Part shown: piece after piece, positions 1-9,527 of the stretch | Numbering within the stretch: the first letter of the stretch is position 1 | Layout of the letters: every line of letters begins with the position of its first letter | Assembly: GCA_002155105.1 (NCBI GenBank) | Contig: MUZD01000006.1 | Location: forward strand, 62,001-126,000 | Length of the DNA stretch: 64,000 nt | Direction of reading: 5' to 3' | Source of the DNA: Sedimentibacter sp. SX930 | GTDB taxonomy: Bacteria > Bacillota > Bacilli > Lactobacillales > Aerococcaceae | Notes under the pieces: generated by a model | Told to the model about the DNA's origin: nothing | The model's input: the letters and a program-made list of their open reading frames with translations, nothing else | The model's database searches: none | Made by a program: the position numbers and the translations under genes

Positions 1-9
1 GCCGAATTT

Positions 10-200
10 AAGAAACCATGAATAACTGCCGGTTATCCATGCTTTTGGAATCGCGAACACATCAAAAAGATGGATATAAAATTGTTATCCATTGTTTTGG
101 CTCCCGAGCGGACCATAAACATGAATGACGAATCTTTATCCATCTTTCCGAAATCACCATAAACAAAAAAGATGGATAACATCAAAGTATCCATCTTTTC
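10..200. repeat. Tandem hairpin array 1 (51-52 bp period)
   Basis: Four imperfect hairpins follow one another. Their right arms, of the type TATCCATCTTTT, begin at 34, 86, 137 and 188, a spacing of 52, 51 and 51. The left arms (AAAAGATGGATA type) begin their core near 17, 69, 120 and 171. The last unit, 167-199, is a perfect 12-bp stem with a 9-nt loop. The others have two to five mismatches. The array lies beyond the 3' end and terminator of the dgaE-like gene. No gene is seen in 1-315. Confidence 0.7.
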
Positions 201-220
201 CCCACTAACAAATTCAACAC

Positions 221-252
221 CAAAAATTAAAGCCGCCTCGCAAGGAGACGGC
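221..252 (-). terminator. Rho-independent terminator after dgaE-like gene
   Basis: On the minus strand a GCCGTCTC / GAGGCGGC stem with a CTTG loop is followed by TTTAATTTTTG. It sits about 65 bases after the distal stop codon of the dgaE-like gene. Confidence 0.7.
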
Positions 253-315
253 CTATCTTTATCAACGCAAGCCCATGTAGATGGTGTAAGAACTCACGGG
301 TCACAGCGGTGGAAA

Positions 316-1422
316 TCAGTCTTTCTCATCGCCTAAAATTTCATGTAATCGCTGAACAATTTTCGTCATTTCTGCTTGGTTGACGGAACGAATGTCAAAT
401 TCAATGATGCCGTTATTGGCTTGGTATTCACGCGTATAAATCGCTGGACTTTGCGTTTTTAGCTGTTATATGACTTCTTTTGCACTGATTGTTCCGGTCA
501 CTTTGACGCTGGCCCGATAAATTTCTCTGCCTGCACTGTCTTGCACAGTGCAGGCTTGTAGATCCGGCATTTGATTGAGCCCTTCAATAAAAGGGACTAA
601 GCGCGCCTTCATCGATTCGCCACTTTCGCTGCCGTTAGTCAAATAATCTTCCACAGCTTGAGCCAGCCCTAAAATATTGTCTTTGCCGATCTTCATGGCG
701 CGACCAATTCCCTTGCCCTGGAGCCGCACCCACTCAATCGCGCTTTTTTTCCCGACAACCAAGCCGGCACTTGGGCCTTCAATCGCTTTGGCTCCTGAAT
801 AAATCACTAAGTCCGCCCCTGCTGCATAATAGCGGAATAAATCTTCTTCCGCTGCGGCATCGACGATCACCGGCAAATCGTATTTCCGGGCGACGGTCAC
901 CATTTCTTCCACTGTCAGCATGCTTTTCTGCACGGTGTGGTGACTTTTGATGTAAAGCAGGGCAGCCGTTTCCTCGGTGATCATCATTTCCACGTGTTCT
1001 GGGGTGCACATATTTGCATATCCGGCTTCAACGACTTTTCCGCCTCCTTGTTCGACCATGACTTCGACGGGCGTACCGTAATCCACATTATGGCCTTTGG
1101 GTAAAATAATTTCTCGTTGCGTGATTTTTTCTGTATAAGGATGGTAAGCATGAAATAATCTTCCTTTGCCGATTACGCCTGCCACGGATTGGGCGATGCC
1201 TGCTGAAGCAGAAGACACGATTTGAACATCTTCGGCTTTGAGCAGTTCAGCCAAATAAGCGCCTACTTTCACCGACAGTTCTTCCATTTCAAAAAAATGT
1301 TCTCCTCCATATTGTTGGGCAGCCAAAACCGTCGGGGATACTTTTGACACTCCCAGGAGTGTCATTCTACCTGAAGCGTTGATTACTTCCTTTAATCCCA
1401 ATTTATCGTAACTGATTGTCAT
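316..1422 (-). pseudogene. dgaE: D-glucosaminate-6-phosphate ammonia-lyase (DgaE-like), interrupted by in-frame TAA
   Basis: This is a PLP-dependent enzyme of the SelA/DgaE family, which converts D-glucosaminate-6-phosphate to 2-keto-3-deoxygluconate-6-phosphate. Seen: the N-terminal motif VINASGRMTLLG, the segment IVDAAAEEDL, and SGAKAIEGPSAG near residue 212, which holds the expected PLP lysine. The start at 1422 follows GGAGGGAATTTTT. The frame stops with TAA at 466-468 after 318 residues. The same frame then continues without shift for 49 more codons (QLKTQSPAIYTREY onward, ending GDEKD) to a TGA at 316-318. The read-through product would be about 368 aa, the usual family length. So one base change, natural or a sequencing error, splits the gene. 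The last 50 residues belong to the small C-terminal domain, so the 318-aa product may be inactive. It lies 25 bases after the TRIC gene and is probably cotranscribed with it. No dgaF neighbour is visible. Confidence 0.8.
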
Positions 1423-1447
1423 AAAAATTCCCTCCGATGTATCGAAC

Positions 1448-2065
1448 CTATTCCATGGTGACCTTCCCGACTTTCAGCAGATGCACGTCCTTCTCCATGC
1501 AGTAGAGCCTGATCAAAGTCGTTGCCAAAAAGCAGCTGTACAGCGCCATTTGGCTACCAGCCAAGCGGAACACGATAATGTATAGGATGGCACCCAGTAT
1601 GGAAGCCATCGCGTAGACCTCTTTGCGGAATACATAAGGGATCTCCCGAGCGAATACATCCCGGATAAGCCCGCCGCCGGTTCCGGTCAGGACAGCCAAC
1701 GTCACGACCACGTACCACTGCTGGAAGCCCATCCGCACAGCCACTTCCGCTCCGATGGCGGTAAATGCCCCGAGCCCGATTGCATCAAAGAACTGAAGCT
1801 TCTTCGCCAATTTGCTGATGTGCGTATAGAAAAGGATGACGAAGCCCGCCGAAAGCAGGCTGATAAGCGCATAGAGCGGGTTTTCCAAGGATGCCGGCAA
1901 CGGGCGATCGATCAACAGGTCCCTGACGATCCCTCCACCCACCGAAGTCGTTATCGCAAATATCCCGATTCCGTAATAATCAAGATCCTTCTCGATCGCG
2001 GTCAACGCCCCTGACATCGCAAAGGCGATTGTACCGATAATTTCCACAATTGAAATAAATTCCAT
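1448..2065 (-). CDS. TRIC/UPF0126 family membrane protein
   Basis: A 205-aa integral membrane protein with seven predicted hydrophobic segments and two related halves. Each half has a glycine-rich GGGxxRD turn: TTSVGGGIVRDLL near residue 40 and LTGTGGGLIRDVF near 127. This is the signature of the UPF0126/YicG family, the prokaryotic relatives of trimeric intracellular cation channels. It probably forms a small-ion channel; some members have been proposed to carry glycine. The start at 2065 has GGGGGGATACAATATA upstream. It precedes the dgaE-like gene by 25 bases on the same strand. No functional link between the two is evident. Confidence 0.85.
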   Translation of the reverse strand: MEFISIVEIIGTIAFAMSGALTAIEKDLDYYGIGIFAITTSVGGGIVRDLLIDRPLPASLENPLYALISLLSAGFVILFYTHISKLAKKLQFFDAIGLGAFTAIGAEVAVRMGFQQWYVVVTLAVLTGTGGGLIRDVFAREIPYVFRKEVYAMASILGAILYIIVFRLAGSQMALYSCFLATTLIRLYCMEKDVHLLKVGKVTME

Positions 2066-2129
2066 TATATTGTATCCCCCCTAATGATGGTTTTCTGAAA
2101 ATATTTTTGTTTCGCAAAAAGTATAACGC

Positions 2130-2168
2130 AAAAGAATGCAAAGTCGCCATAACTTTGCATTCTTTTTT
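2130..2168. terminator. Bidirectional-looking terminator
   Basis: The 14-bp stem AAAAGAATGCAAAG / CTTTGCATTCTTTT with a 9-nt loop is flanked by A and T runs. It lies between the end of the MFS gene and the start of the TRIC gene, so it probably ends the amidohydrolase-MFS transcript. Confidence 0.75.
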
Positions 2169-2201
2169 ATTCCATTTTTTAGCCTGTTTGCACAAACCTA
2201 T

Positions 2202-3593
2202 TTATTCCGTAGCTTCCACTTGAGCAGCAGCTTTTGGAGCTGTCAGCAAAATAGAAGCCAATGCAATCGTCCCAAAAGCGACATTCAGCATCAATCCGGC
2301 AGAACCGGCCACTTCCATATTTCCTTGCGCTCCCAAAGCATTGAAAAGGCTGGACGAAAGTGCGACCCCGACTGCTCCGCCTAAAGAGCTGGCCATTTTG
2401 TAGATGCCTGACGCGCTGCCGATTTTATCAGCAGGAGCATTCGAAATTGCGGTATCAGTGGAAGGTGTCGCATAAATCCCCAAACCGAAGCCGTACAAAG
2501 CATAGCCGACGAACACAAGCAGATTATAAATGATTCCCGGCACAAAAGTGAAGGCCATCAAAGCAATCCCGATGGTCGCAATGAATGATCCGGTCACCAT
2601 TGGCTTGCGGGAACCGAATTTTTGCAAAGCTTTTTCACCCAAACGGATTGAGCTCAATACGCAAACCAAGTAACCGATCGTCAGCAATCCGGATTGGAAA
2701 GAAGAGAAACCACGGCCAACTTGAACATAAGTGTTAGCAACCAACATTGTACCTGCAGAAGCATTCAACAAGAAGTTAGACAAAGTGGCACCACTGTAAG
2801 CTTTGTTTTTGAATAGAGAGAAGTCGATGAAGCTGTTCGCATGTCTTTTTTCGATATTCACAAAAAGGATCACTGAAATGACGAATGCCACAGCCAATCC
2901 CAAGATAATAGGATTTGACCATCCCATAGTTCTTCCTTGGCTGATAAAAACATTGAAAGTCAGCATAGCAATCACGAAAGTGATCAGTCCGCCGACATCA
3001 AAAGGTTTCTTTTCGCCGACTGCTTCAACTTTGCTTTCTGGAGTATCTTTAAGCAAAAGAAGCCCAATAACAGCAACTATAATCGAAACGATGAAGATTG
3101 CACGCCAGCCGAAGTAAGTGGCTACTAAACCGCCGAAGAAGGAACAAATTCCTGAGCCGCCCCAAGAACCGATTGACCAGAAGCTCAACGCACGTTGTCT
3201 TTCAGCTCCATCGAAGTAAGTCTTCATCAAAGCCAAAGTAGCCGGCATGATGCACGCAGCAGATAGCCCTTGGATGATACGACCGATGATCAACAAAGCT
3301 GGGCCATTTGCCAATACTAAGCACAGTGAACCGATGATGCTCAGGATCATTCCGATATTCGTAACTTTTACGCGGCCATGTTTATCCGCAAGCCCACCAG
3401 CAACAACCATAAACATACCTGAGAATAAAGATGTCAAACTGATGGCAATGCCCAAGATGCCGGATGAAATGCCCAAGTCTGCTTGGATGGCCGGTACGAT
3501 GTTCACCATTGTTTGAGCAAACAACCAGAATGTTACAACCCCTGAAACAATCCCCAAAATAAGTCTATTATTACCTTTGTATTGCGTTTCCAC
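2202..3593 (-). CDS. MFS drug:H+ antiporter-type transporter (DHA2-like)
   Basis: A 463-aa major facilitator transporter with about 14 hydrophobic segments. The conserved cytoplasmic motif A variant GGLADKHGRVKV is at residues 66-77, and GRIIQGLSAACIMPATLALM follows near 105, both typical of the EmrB/QacA (DHA2) subgroup. The start is GTG at 3593. It overlaps the TAG stop of the amidohydrolase gene by one base, giving tight translational coupling. Substrate is unknown. The partnership with an M20D amidohydrolase suggests transport of an acylated or amidated amino acid rather than a drug. That is inference. Confidence 0.85.
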   Translation of the reverse strand: METQYKGNNRLILGIVSGVVTFWLFAQTMVNIVPAIQADLGISSGILGIAISLTSLFSGMFMVVAGGLADKHGRVKVTNIGMILSIIGSLCLVLANGPALLIIGRIIQGLSAACIMPATLALMKTYFDGAERQRALSFWSIGSWGGSGICSFFGGLVATYFGWRAIFIVSIIVAVIGLLLLKDTPESKVEAVGEKKPFDVGGLITFVIAMLTFNVFISQGRTMGWSNPIILGLAVAFVISVILFVNIEKRHANSFIDFSLFKNKAYSGATLSNFLLNASAGTMLVANTYVQVGRGFSSFQSGLLTIGYLVCVLSSIRLGEKALQKFGSRKPMVTGSFIATIGIALMAFTFVPGIIYNLLVFVGYALYGFGLGIYATPSTDTAISNAPADKIGSASGIYKMASSLGGAVGVALSSSLFNALGAQGNMEVAGSAGLMLNVAFGTIALASILLTAPKAAAQVEATE

Positions 3594-4795
3594 TATTTTT
3601 CACTGCTCCCTTTTAAGTAATCAATAACCAATGTCCCCATTGTTTCGGCTGCGATCAGCATACTGTCCTCATTGATCCGGAATTTCGGATGATGATGTGG
3701 ATAAGCTTCGCCGTCTTTCGGAGTCGCTCCGACATACAGGAAGACGCTCGGGCGTTCCTTCGCATAATAAGCAAAATCTTCCGAAGGCGGCTGCGCCTCG
3801 CAGCGTTCCACTGCCGTTACTCCCGGCATTTCGGTAGCCTGCAGAGCCGCAGCTGCGAAAGCCGTCATTTCCGGATCGTTGAACAGCACCGGATAGTCGT
3901 TTTCGTAATCCAGTTCATAGGTCACATCGAACATGGCCGAGATGCCGTCCAGTTTCGCCCGGATTTCCTTTTCGATCAGCGTGCGTGTCTCTTCGGACAT
4001 CGAGCGCACATCGCCTTCCAACATAACCGAATCTTTGATAACATTGAACGAACCTTTGCCGTCAAAACTGCCGATTGTGATTGAGCCGACATCGAATGGA
4101 TTCATACGGCGGCTGACGATGGATTGCACAGCCACGACAAAATAGCTGGCCGCCACGATGGCGTCGTTGGCTTTATGCGGCGAGGAGCCGTGGCCGCCGA
4201 CGCCCTGGATCTTCACGCGGAAATTGGCGCGGCCGGTCTGAACATTGCCTTCACGGTAGAACACTTTGCCGCTGTCCATCTGTGACATCACGTGGATGCC
4301 GAATACCGTGTCGACGCCCTCCAAAGCACCGTCCTTGATCATGCCGATCGCTCCGCCCGGCGGAACTTCCTCTGCAGGCTGATGCAGCACAACAATCTTT
4401 CCTTCAAGTTGTTCCTTCATCTCGATCAAGGTTTCAGCCAGGGTCAGCATGTAGGCTGTATGTGCATCATGTCCGCAAGCGTGCATGACTCCCAGCGTTT
4501 TTGAGGCAAATGGCAAGCCGGTTTCCTCTTGGATCGGCAACGCATCAAAGTCCGCTCGGATGGCTACTGTTTTTCCCGGTTTGCCGCTGTCGATGGTCAC
4601 GACGATGCCCAAGCCGCCGACATGGGTGCGGACTTCACACTCTTTCCCTGCATAAAAAGCTTCGATATACTTGGCCGTGTTCTCCTCCTGGAAAGACAAT
4701 TCCGGATGGGCATGCAAGTAGCGGTAGATTTCGATCATGCGCTCCTGCTTCTCGGCTAACTTGCTGAATAATTGCTTTTTGGTCGCTTCTTTCAT
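3593..4795 (-). CDS. M20D family amidohydrolase
   Basis: A 400-aa zinc-dependent amidohydrolase of the M20D (IAA-amino-acid hydrolase / N-acyl amino acid deacylase) family, probably cytoplasmic. Metal-binding elements seen: HACGHDAHT at 105-113, HQPAEEVPPGG near 138, GIHVMS near 172, and a C-terminal HHHPKFRINED. The start at 4795 follows an AAGGGAGCGC-type site. It is the first gene of a two-gene unit with the MFS transporter. A second, divergent M20D enzyme lies at 60389-61561, again paired with a transporter. The exact substrate cannot be read from the sequence. Confidence 0.88.
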   Translation of the reverse strand: MKEATKKQLFSKLAEKQERMIEIYRYLHAHPELSFQEENTAKYIEAFYAGKECEVRTHVGGLGIVVTIDSGKPGKTVAIRADFDALPIQEETGLPFASKTLGVMHACGHDAHTAYMLTLAETLIEMKEQLEGKIVVLHQPAEEVPPGGAIGMIKDGALEGVDTVFGIHVMSQMDSGKVFYREGNVQTGRANFRVKIQGVGGHGSSPHKANDAIVAASYFVVAVQSIVSRRMNPFDVGSITIGSFDGKGSFNVIKDSVMLEGDVRSMSEETRTLIEKEIRAKLDGISAMFDVTYELDYENDYPVLFNDPEMTAFAAAALQATEMPGVTAVERCEAQPPSEDFAYYAKERPSVFLYVGATPKDGEAYPHHHPKFRINEDSMLIAAETMGTLVIDYLKGSSEK

Positions 4796-5024
4796 TTTTT
4801 TGCGCTCCCTTATTTTTGACTGTTTGGAACTATCCTATTAGTTGTTTAATGCTACGTTTCTTAATCACTCAGCTAGTATACCGCCACAAAAAAATAAGAA
4901 AAGGCTCGTTATTATGAAAAACATCCTGATTTTTGTCTTCGCATTTCCGGAAATCAGTTGAACAGCAATTTTATGCGGATGCTTTTTGTCCGAATCCCCT
5001 TTCAATTGTCGTATGACTCGTTAG

Positions 5025-5261
5025 ATGTCCGATAACTCAAAAGAATCAGACATCGAGAGAGCAGTTGTGCTGGAGGTTGTCCAATAACTCAAATGAATCG
5101 GACAACCTCAATGCAATCGTTCTGCTGCTTGTCCGATAACTCGAATGAATCGGACATCCGCAATGCAAATGTCCTGCTGCTTGTCCAATAACTCAAATGA
5201 ATCGGACAACCTCAATGCAAATGTCCTGCTACTTGTCCGATAATCCGGAAGAATCGGACAA
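5025..5261. repeat. Tandem hairpin array 2 (51-52 bp period)
   Basis: Five units begin at about 5025, 5077, 5129, 5181 and 5233. Each has arms TTGTCCGAT / ATCGGACAA around an 11-nt loop, with a near-constant 23-nt linker resembling CCTCAATGCAAATGTCCTGCT. Some arms carry Y/R changes (CCAAT for CCGAT). A degenerate relative may lie at 4986. The array fills most of the 535-bp gap between the amidohydrolase start (4795) and the end of the AraC-GH39 gene. In 4796-5020 I see only the upstream region of the amidohydrolase. Confidence 0.8.
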
Positions 5262-5283
5262 GCCGAAAGTATCCGGCGACAAA

Positions 5284-5316
5284 AAAAGGTTGTCTCGTGG
5301 GAGACAACCTTTTCTT
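5284..5316 (-). terminator. Rho-independent terminator after AraC-GH39 gene
   Basis: A perfect stem AAAAGGTTGTCTC / GAGACAACCTTTT with a 4-nt loop and a following T7 run on the minus strand. It lies 15 bases past the stop codon. Confidence 0.85.
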
Positions 5317-5330
5317 CATTATTGTTCTGC

Positions 5331-7682
5331 TCAGCCAATCGCTCGGCGGAACTCGATGAACAAGATCGCGTTGCTGCTCATCGAAGCATAAAAGGACCAA
5401 TCTTTGTCGATTTGTTCATCCTCCAGCTCCAAAGTAGGCATGGAGGATTGAACAACGTATTCCATCACTTCGATGTCGATGCCGTGCTTGCTGTTCAGCT
5501 GCTCCCATTTTGTGTAGAGTCCGCCATTTTGCTGATCGAACCGGTATTTCCGGACTTGGTATTCCCCGGGCTCCATGCCGATCAGCCGGACATGCAGTTC
5601 GTTGCTGCGGTTCCGCATGAACAATTCGTCGACCGAGTAGCGCGGATTGAAATGCTTTTCGTTGAAAAGCAGCAGTTGGTAACCCTCTTCGTTTTCGGTC
5701 AGCACATAATGTTCTCCCTGAGCGCGCACTTCGCCCGTCATCCGTTCCTTGAACATCAGCGTGTAGAAAGCAGGCCTCTTGCCATTGAAGAAATGGAACA
5801 GCTCCAAACCCGCCACAGCCTTGTTGTGGTTTCCTCCGTGCAGCTCATGGAGTTCGCTGTTCAGCCAAAAACCGACGCCCGCGACTTCAGTCCCCAAATC
5901 CAAGATAGTCCTCAGGATCAGCGCACCCCGGAAAAAAGTCCCGTTTGTGTAGCGCGTGTTTCCGGTCAGCGTGTTCCAATTTTCCAGGTACAGTGGCTGA
6001 TGCATCTGGTGCTTTTTCAGGAAACGTTTCAGCTTTTGCGTTTTCCGCAGGATATAGCCTTGGCTGTTCAGGAAGTCTTCATCGCTGATTTCAGAAAAGT
6101 CGACGACCTCGTTCTGATCGGCATCATAGGTGATGAAGTCGATGCTGTCGGATTGGTGAAGTTGCCAGTGATGCGACAATGAAAGACTATCTTTGTCCTC
6201 TTTGAAAGGAAGGAAAGTGCCGATTTTCAGCTGAACAGCATATTTCCGGATCACTTCATGCAGCCTCAAGTACACGCGCTCCAACTCTGTGGACAGGACG
6301 GCCGTCTCTTTTTCCGCATAGAAAACGACTTTCCATTGGTTAACAAATTTCCTGCCGAATACCTGCAGTGTGTGGATCAGAAACCCTTCAAGTTCTCTGA
6401 AATAGCGCTCTTCATTGTGGATGACTTCTTTATAAGTGATCCGCAAATACAGGCTGATATCCAGTTCCTTCAGGTACTGGATGGCCAAATCGGCGTTGGC
6501 GTACTTCGGTGTGGTGGATACGAACTCATCCGTCTCGACTTCCGGCAATAAAGTGGATCCGCCGATCAGATTGCGCACCCCCACAAAATCGACGCGAAGG
6601 CGCTGCTTGGCAAGAAGCACTTGCTCCTTCACCTGCTCGTTCAGGATTTCCTTCAGTTCCCCGATGAACACAACATGCTTTTCGCGCGCCAATAGTCTTT
6701 CGGCATCACTGTCTCCGACAACGATCTTGCATGCTTCACCCGGCGCCTCGTCCGGCAATGCGCGCGGATTCAGAGGCTCCTCCAAATATTTTGTCAACTG
6801 CATCAGCGCTTCCGGCGAATCCAATTCCTTTCCGGCTTCCGTTTTGGCGGTCACTGCTCCGAACGCTTCGCTGTTTTCTTGTTTATGTTCCTTCCGGTAC
6901 TGCACCGGTGTCTGATCGTAGACCGATTTGAAGGCTTCCGTAAAATTCTTCGCGGTCGAGAAGCCGTTTTGCACCGCAATCTGGAACAAATTATCGGATG
7001 TATGCAGCAAGTCCTCCACACAGTGCTTCAAACGCACCATCTTCAGATATTGCAGAAAGCCCATTCCGGTCGTCTGCTTGAAGTAACGTGATAAATAGGT
7101 AGGCGACAAGTACTCGCTTTCCGCCATCTCCGCAAGCGTCAACGGTTCCGCATAGCGGAGTTCAATCGTATGGATGATCCGGGCGATCCGTTCATCGCTC
7201 GCTTCGCCCCCTCCTGTCTGCGGCCCCTCTTTTTTGAAGAAGCGGGTCACCAGCAGCATCGTCTGAAACAGGATACTGCGGGCCTCCAAAACGCTTCCTT
7301 CTTCCTGGCGGGAATGGACGATCACAAGTTCAGCCAGCAGCCTGCGCAGCTGCGCTACGACATCCCCGCGCCCCGGATCCAAATTTTTCGAGAAACATTC
7401 GAAGGAGTAATGGAAGTAATTCGGGTAGTTCAGCACGAAGAAATGGCTGGGGATGCTCAGGCAAATGAGGATATTATTTTCGCTGCCCCGGACAGTATAG
7501 TGGTCGTTCCGGTTGATGAAGAGAATATCCCCTTCATCCAGAGCATAAATTTCCCCATTGACGGACACGCTCGCCCTTCCTTTGGTCACGAACAAAATCC
7601 GAGTGCCGTAATACCGTTGTGGCGCGGCATAACGGATGTTCCCCATCGTGATATCATAATCTGCCCCATGCTCTCTCGTCAT
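5331..7682 (-). CDS. AraC-family regulator fused to a GH39-like xylosidase domain
   Basis: A 783-aa protein. Residues about 10-110 form a cupin sensor (TRILFVTKG, LDEGDILFINRND). About 185-270 hold two AraC helix-turn-helix motifs (MAESEYLSPTYLSRYFKQTTG and NLFQIAVQNGFSTAKNFTEAFKSVY). The C-terminal 480 residues resemble a glycoside hydrolase family 39 barrel plus beta-sandwich (YLRITYKEV, LYLENWNTLTGN, GVGFWLNSELHELHGG). This architecture is known in Firmicutes, where the barrel probably binds sugar rather than cleaving it. I chose the ATG at 7682, preceded by GGAGGAGAATCG, instead of upstream codons lacking a ribosome site. No xylan-degradation genes are adjacent, so its target is unknown. 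Confidence 0.85.
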   Translation of the reverse strand: MTREHGADYDITMGNIRYAAPQRYYGTRILFVTKGRASVSVNGEIYALDEGDILFINRNDHYTVRGSENNILICLSIPSHFFVLNYPNYFHYSFECFSKNLDPGRGDVVAQLRRLLAELVIVHSRQEEGSVLEARSILFQTMLLVTRFFKKEGPQTGGGEASDERIARIIHTIELRYAEPLTLAEMAESEYLSPTYLSRYFKQTTGMGFLQYLKMVRLKHCVEDLLHTSDNLFQIAVQNGFSTAKNFTEAFKSVYDQTPVQYRKEHKQENSEAFGAVTAKTEAGKELDSPEALMQLTKYLEEPLNPRALPDEAPGEACKIVVGDSDAERLLAREKHVVFIGELKEILNEQVKEQVLLAKQRLRVDFVGVRNLIGGSTLLPEVETDEFVSTTPKYANADLAIQYLKELDISLYLRITYKEVIHNEERYFRELEGFLIHTLQVFGRKFVNQWKVVFYAEKETAVLSTELERVYLRLHEVIRKYAVQLKIGTFLPFKEDKDSLSLSHHWQLHQSDSIDFITYDADQNEVVDFSEISDEDFLNSQGYILRKTQKLKRFLKKHQMHQPLYLENWNTLTGNTRYTNGTFFRGALILRTILDLGTEVAGVGFWLNSELHELHGGNHNKAVAGLELFHFFNGKRPAFYTLMFKERMTGEVRAQGEHYVLTENEEGYQLLLFNEKHFNPRYSVDELFMRNRSNELHVRLIGMEPGEYQVRKYRFDQQNGGLYTKWEQLNSKHGIDIEVMEYVVQSSMPTLELEDEQIDKDWSFYASMSSNAILFIEFRRAIG

Positions 7683-7791
7683 CGATTCTCCTCCATTCTT
7701 TTCTCCCATTATCCACCTCATACCCAATCGGCACAATGGCCATTTTCCGACAACTATTTGAACGAATCAGTCTGATCCTGCAAAAAAACAA

Positions 7792-7824
7792 AAAATGCCC
7801 CCAAAGCAAAGCCCGGGGACATCT
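7792..7824 (-). terminator. Terminator after alcohol dehydrogenase gene
   Basis: On the minus strand ATGTCCCC pairs with GGGGGCAT, with a T run after it. It is 26 bases past the dehydrogenase stop. Confidence 0.75.
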
Positions 7825-7849
7825 TGTCTGTTCATGAAACTAATTTTTA

Positions 7850-8890
7850 TCAGATTGTACTTGTATCGATCACGAAACGGTATCTGACGTCGGAAGCCAA
7901 TACGCGTTCATAAGCCTCGTCGATCTGGTCGGCTGAAATGACCTCGATATTCGGAACGATGCCGTGTTCGGCGCAGAAGTCCAACATCTCCTGTGTCTCG
8001 CGGATGCCGCCGATCATGGAACCAGCGAAGGAACGGCGATGCCCAATCAAGGACATCACATTCACTGACAACGGTTCTCCAGGAGCCCCGACGTTCACCA
8101 GCGTACCATCGAGCTTCAACAAGCCCAGGTAAGCGTCCAGGTTGATAACGGCGCTCACCGTATTGATGATCAGGTCAAAAGTGCCGGCCAATTCCTTGAA
8201 TGTTTCCGGATCCTTGGTAGCGTAATAATGCTGCGCTCCGAACTTCAGACCGTCTTCTTTTTTGCTCAACGTTTGCGAAAGGACGGTGACTTCAGCCCCC
8301 ATCGCATGCGCGATTTTGACTCCCATGTGCCCCAATCCACCCAGTCCGATCACGGCGACTTTCTTGCCGGGGCCGGCCTGCCAGCGGTTCAATGGCGAGT
8401 AAGTAGTGATGCCGGCGCACAACAGCGGCGCTGCAGCATCCAGTCCGATGTTGTCCGGAATACGCACAACAAAATCTTCGGTCACGACGATATGCGTCGA
8501 GTAGCCGCCCTGTGTCGGTTCGCCGTATTTGTCGACGCCGGCATAGGTCGGAACATTTCCATTGAGGCAGTACTGCTCCTCGCCTCGCAAACAATTTTCG
8601 CATTCTCCGCAGGAATCGACCATGCAGCCGACACCAACGCGATCCCCGATTTGATACTTCGTCACTCCGGGTCCGACCGCTGTGACCAATCCCGCGATTT
8701 CATGCCCAGGCACGAGTGGATAGTGCACATGTCCCCATTCACCATGGGCTGTATGGATATCCGAATGGCAGATACCTGCAAATTTGATTTCGATCAGAAC
8801 GTCCTGCTCATCCAATTCCCGTCTCTTGATTTCAGCAAATCGGAACGGTTTGTCCGGACCGTCGACTGCTCTTGCTCTCGCTAATACCAT
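7850..8890 (-). CDS. Zinc-dependent NAD(P) alcohol dehydrogenase (YahK/cinnamyl type)
   Basis: A 346-aa medium-chain dehydrogenase interconverting alcohols and aldehydes in the cytoplasm. The catalytic zinc ligands Cys41 (GICHSDIH) and His63-Glu64 (PGHEIAG) are seen. A four-cysteine structural zinc lobe ([20 protein letters not shown]) follows near residue 96. The Rossmann motif [11 protein letters not shown] lies near 180. The layout matches the YahK/cinnamyl alcohol dehydrogenase subgroup, usually NADPH-linked with a broad aldehyde range. The start at 8890 follows GGAGGAACAATAG. It is monocistronic between two terminators or gaps. Confidence 0.9.
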   Translation of the reverse strand: MVLARARAVDGPDKPFRFAEIKRRELDEQDVLIEIKFAGICHSDIHTAHGEWGHVHYPLVPGHEIAGLVTAVGPGVTKYQIGDRVGVGCMVDSCGECENCLRGEEQYCLNGNVPTYAGVDKYGEPTQGGYSTHIVVTEDFVVRIPDNIGLDAAAPLLCAGITTYSPLNRWQAGPGKKVAVIGLGGLGHMGVKIAHAMGAEVTVLSQTLSKKEDGLKFGAQHYYATKDPETFKELAGTFDLIINTVSAVINLDAYLGLLKLDGTLVNVGAPGEPLSVNVMSLIGHRRSFAGSMIGGIRETQEMLDFCAEHGIVPNIEVISADQIDEAYERVLASDVRYRFVIDTSTI

Positions 8891-9031
8891 CTATTGTTCC
8901 TCCATTATGCTTTTTTCTACAAAAGCAGCACTCTCGCTCTTGTAGAAAAAGCATACTCCTTGAAGTTAAGGTTAAGTCAAGCAATAACCGTTAGGAAGTA
9001 TTCATTTATTCCAAACTTTTTTGTTGCTTAT

Positions 9032-9078
9032 TATTAACATTATTTCTATTCTCAGTATAACTAGTTTATACTTAATAT
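9032..9078 (+). promoter_or_regulatory. Promoter with overlapping palindrome, shared with the Rgg/ABC locus
   Basis: A -35-like TTAACA (9034-9039) and -10 TATAAC (9056-9061) are 16 bp apart. The -10 lies within the palindrome AGTATAACTAGTTTATACT (9054-9072). The 47-bp block matches 50081-50127 at 41 of 47 positions, with identical spacing. It stands 31 bases upstream of the lipoprotein start, so the same regulator, perhaps the Rgg protein at 49197-50054, may control both loci. Confidence 0.6.
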
Positions 9079-9108
9079 TGAAACAATTCGAAAATGGGAG
9101 GAATCAAC

Positions 9109-9468
9109 TTGAAAATGAAAGCCTACTTAGCTCTTCCGGTTGCATTATTGCTTATGGCCTGTTCGAATGAATCAAACGAAACTACCCAAACCGAAGTCAC
9201 TCAAACATCAGTCAGTGAAAGCGCAGAAATCATCAGCACGGAAGTTATTGATAACGAAACTGCATTTTTGGAACAACTCGCGGATTTTGATGCGGAGCAT
9301 GAGCCCTTCATTGTAGCCTATTACGATTCTCTTGACGCAATAAAAGAAAAGGTATCCGACGAGACGAATACTTTTGTCGATCCGGAACTTTCTGAAAGGG
9401 AACTGCAAATCAAACTGATATTCAAGGGTGACGATGATTATTACCGCGTGGTGTTGGAACAAAAATAG
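9109..9468 (+). CDS. Small lipoprotein of unknown function
   Basis: About 120 residues. A signal peptide ends in the lipobox LLMAC, followed by an Asn/Ser/Thr/Glu-rich linker (residues about 20-45). A short soluble domain follows (FLEQLADFDAEHEPFIVAYYDSLD onward), rich in acidic residues. TTG at 9109 is preferred because GGGAGG sits 7 bases before it. ATG at 9115 is also possible. I do not recognise the domain. The gene is monocistronic, with a strong terminator right behind it. Its promoter duplicates the one of the Rgg/ABC region, which suggests peptide-pheromone or Rgg-type control. That is inference. Confidence 0.75.
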   Translation: MKMKAYLALPVALLLMACSNESNETTQTEVTQTSVSESAEIISTEVIDNETAFLEQLADFDAEHEPFIVAYYDSLDAIKEKVSDETNTFVDPELSERELQIKLIFKGDDDYYRVVLEQK

Positions 9469-9483
9469 ACATTAAAATATAAA

Positions 9484-9520
9484 GCAAGCAGCCTGCGACT
9501 CCTTAGCGCAGGCTGCTTGC
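9484..9520. terminator. Bidirectional terminator between convergent genes
   Basis: A perfect 14-bp stem GCAAGCAGCCTGCG / CGCAGGCTGCTTGC with a 9-nt loop. It separates the lipoprotein gene (+) from the EamA transporter gene (-). Confidence 0.85.
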
Positions 9521-9527
9521 TCTGTTT

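Noticed and set aside
5025-5261. CRISPR-like regular repeats
   Set aside because: The repeats are hairpins with degenerate arms, and the spacers between them are similar to each other. CRISPR spacers are unique and repeats nearly identical. No cas gene is near.
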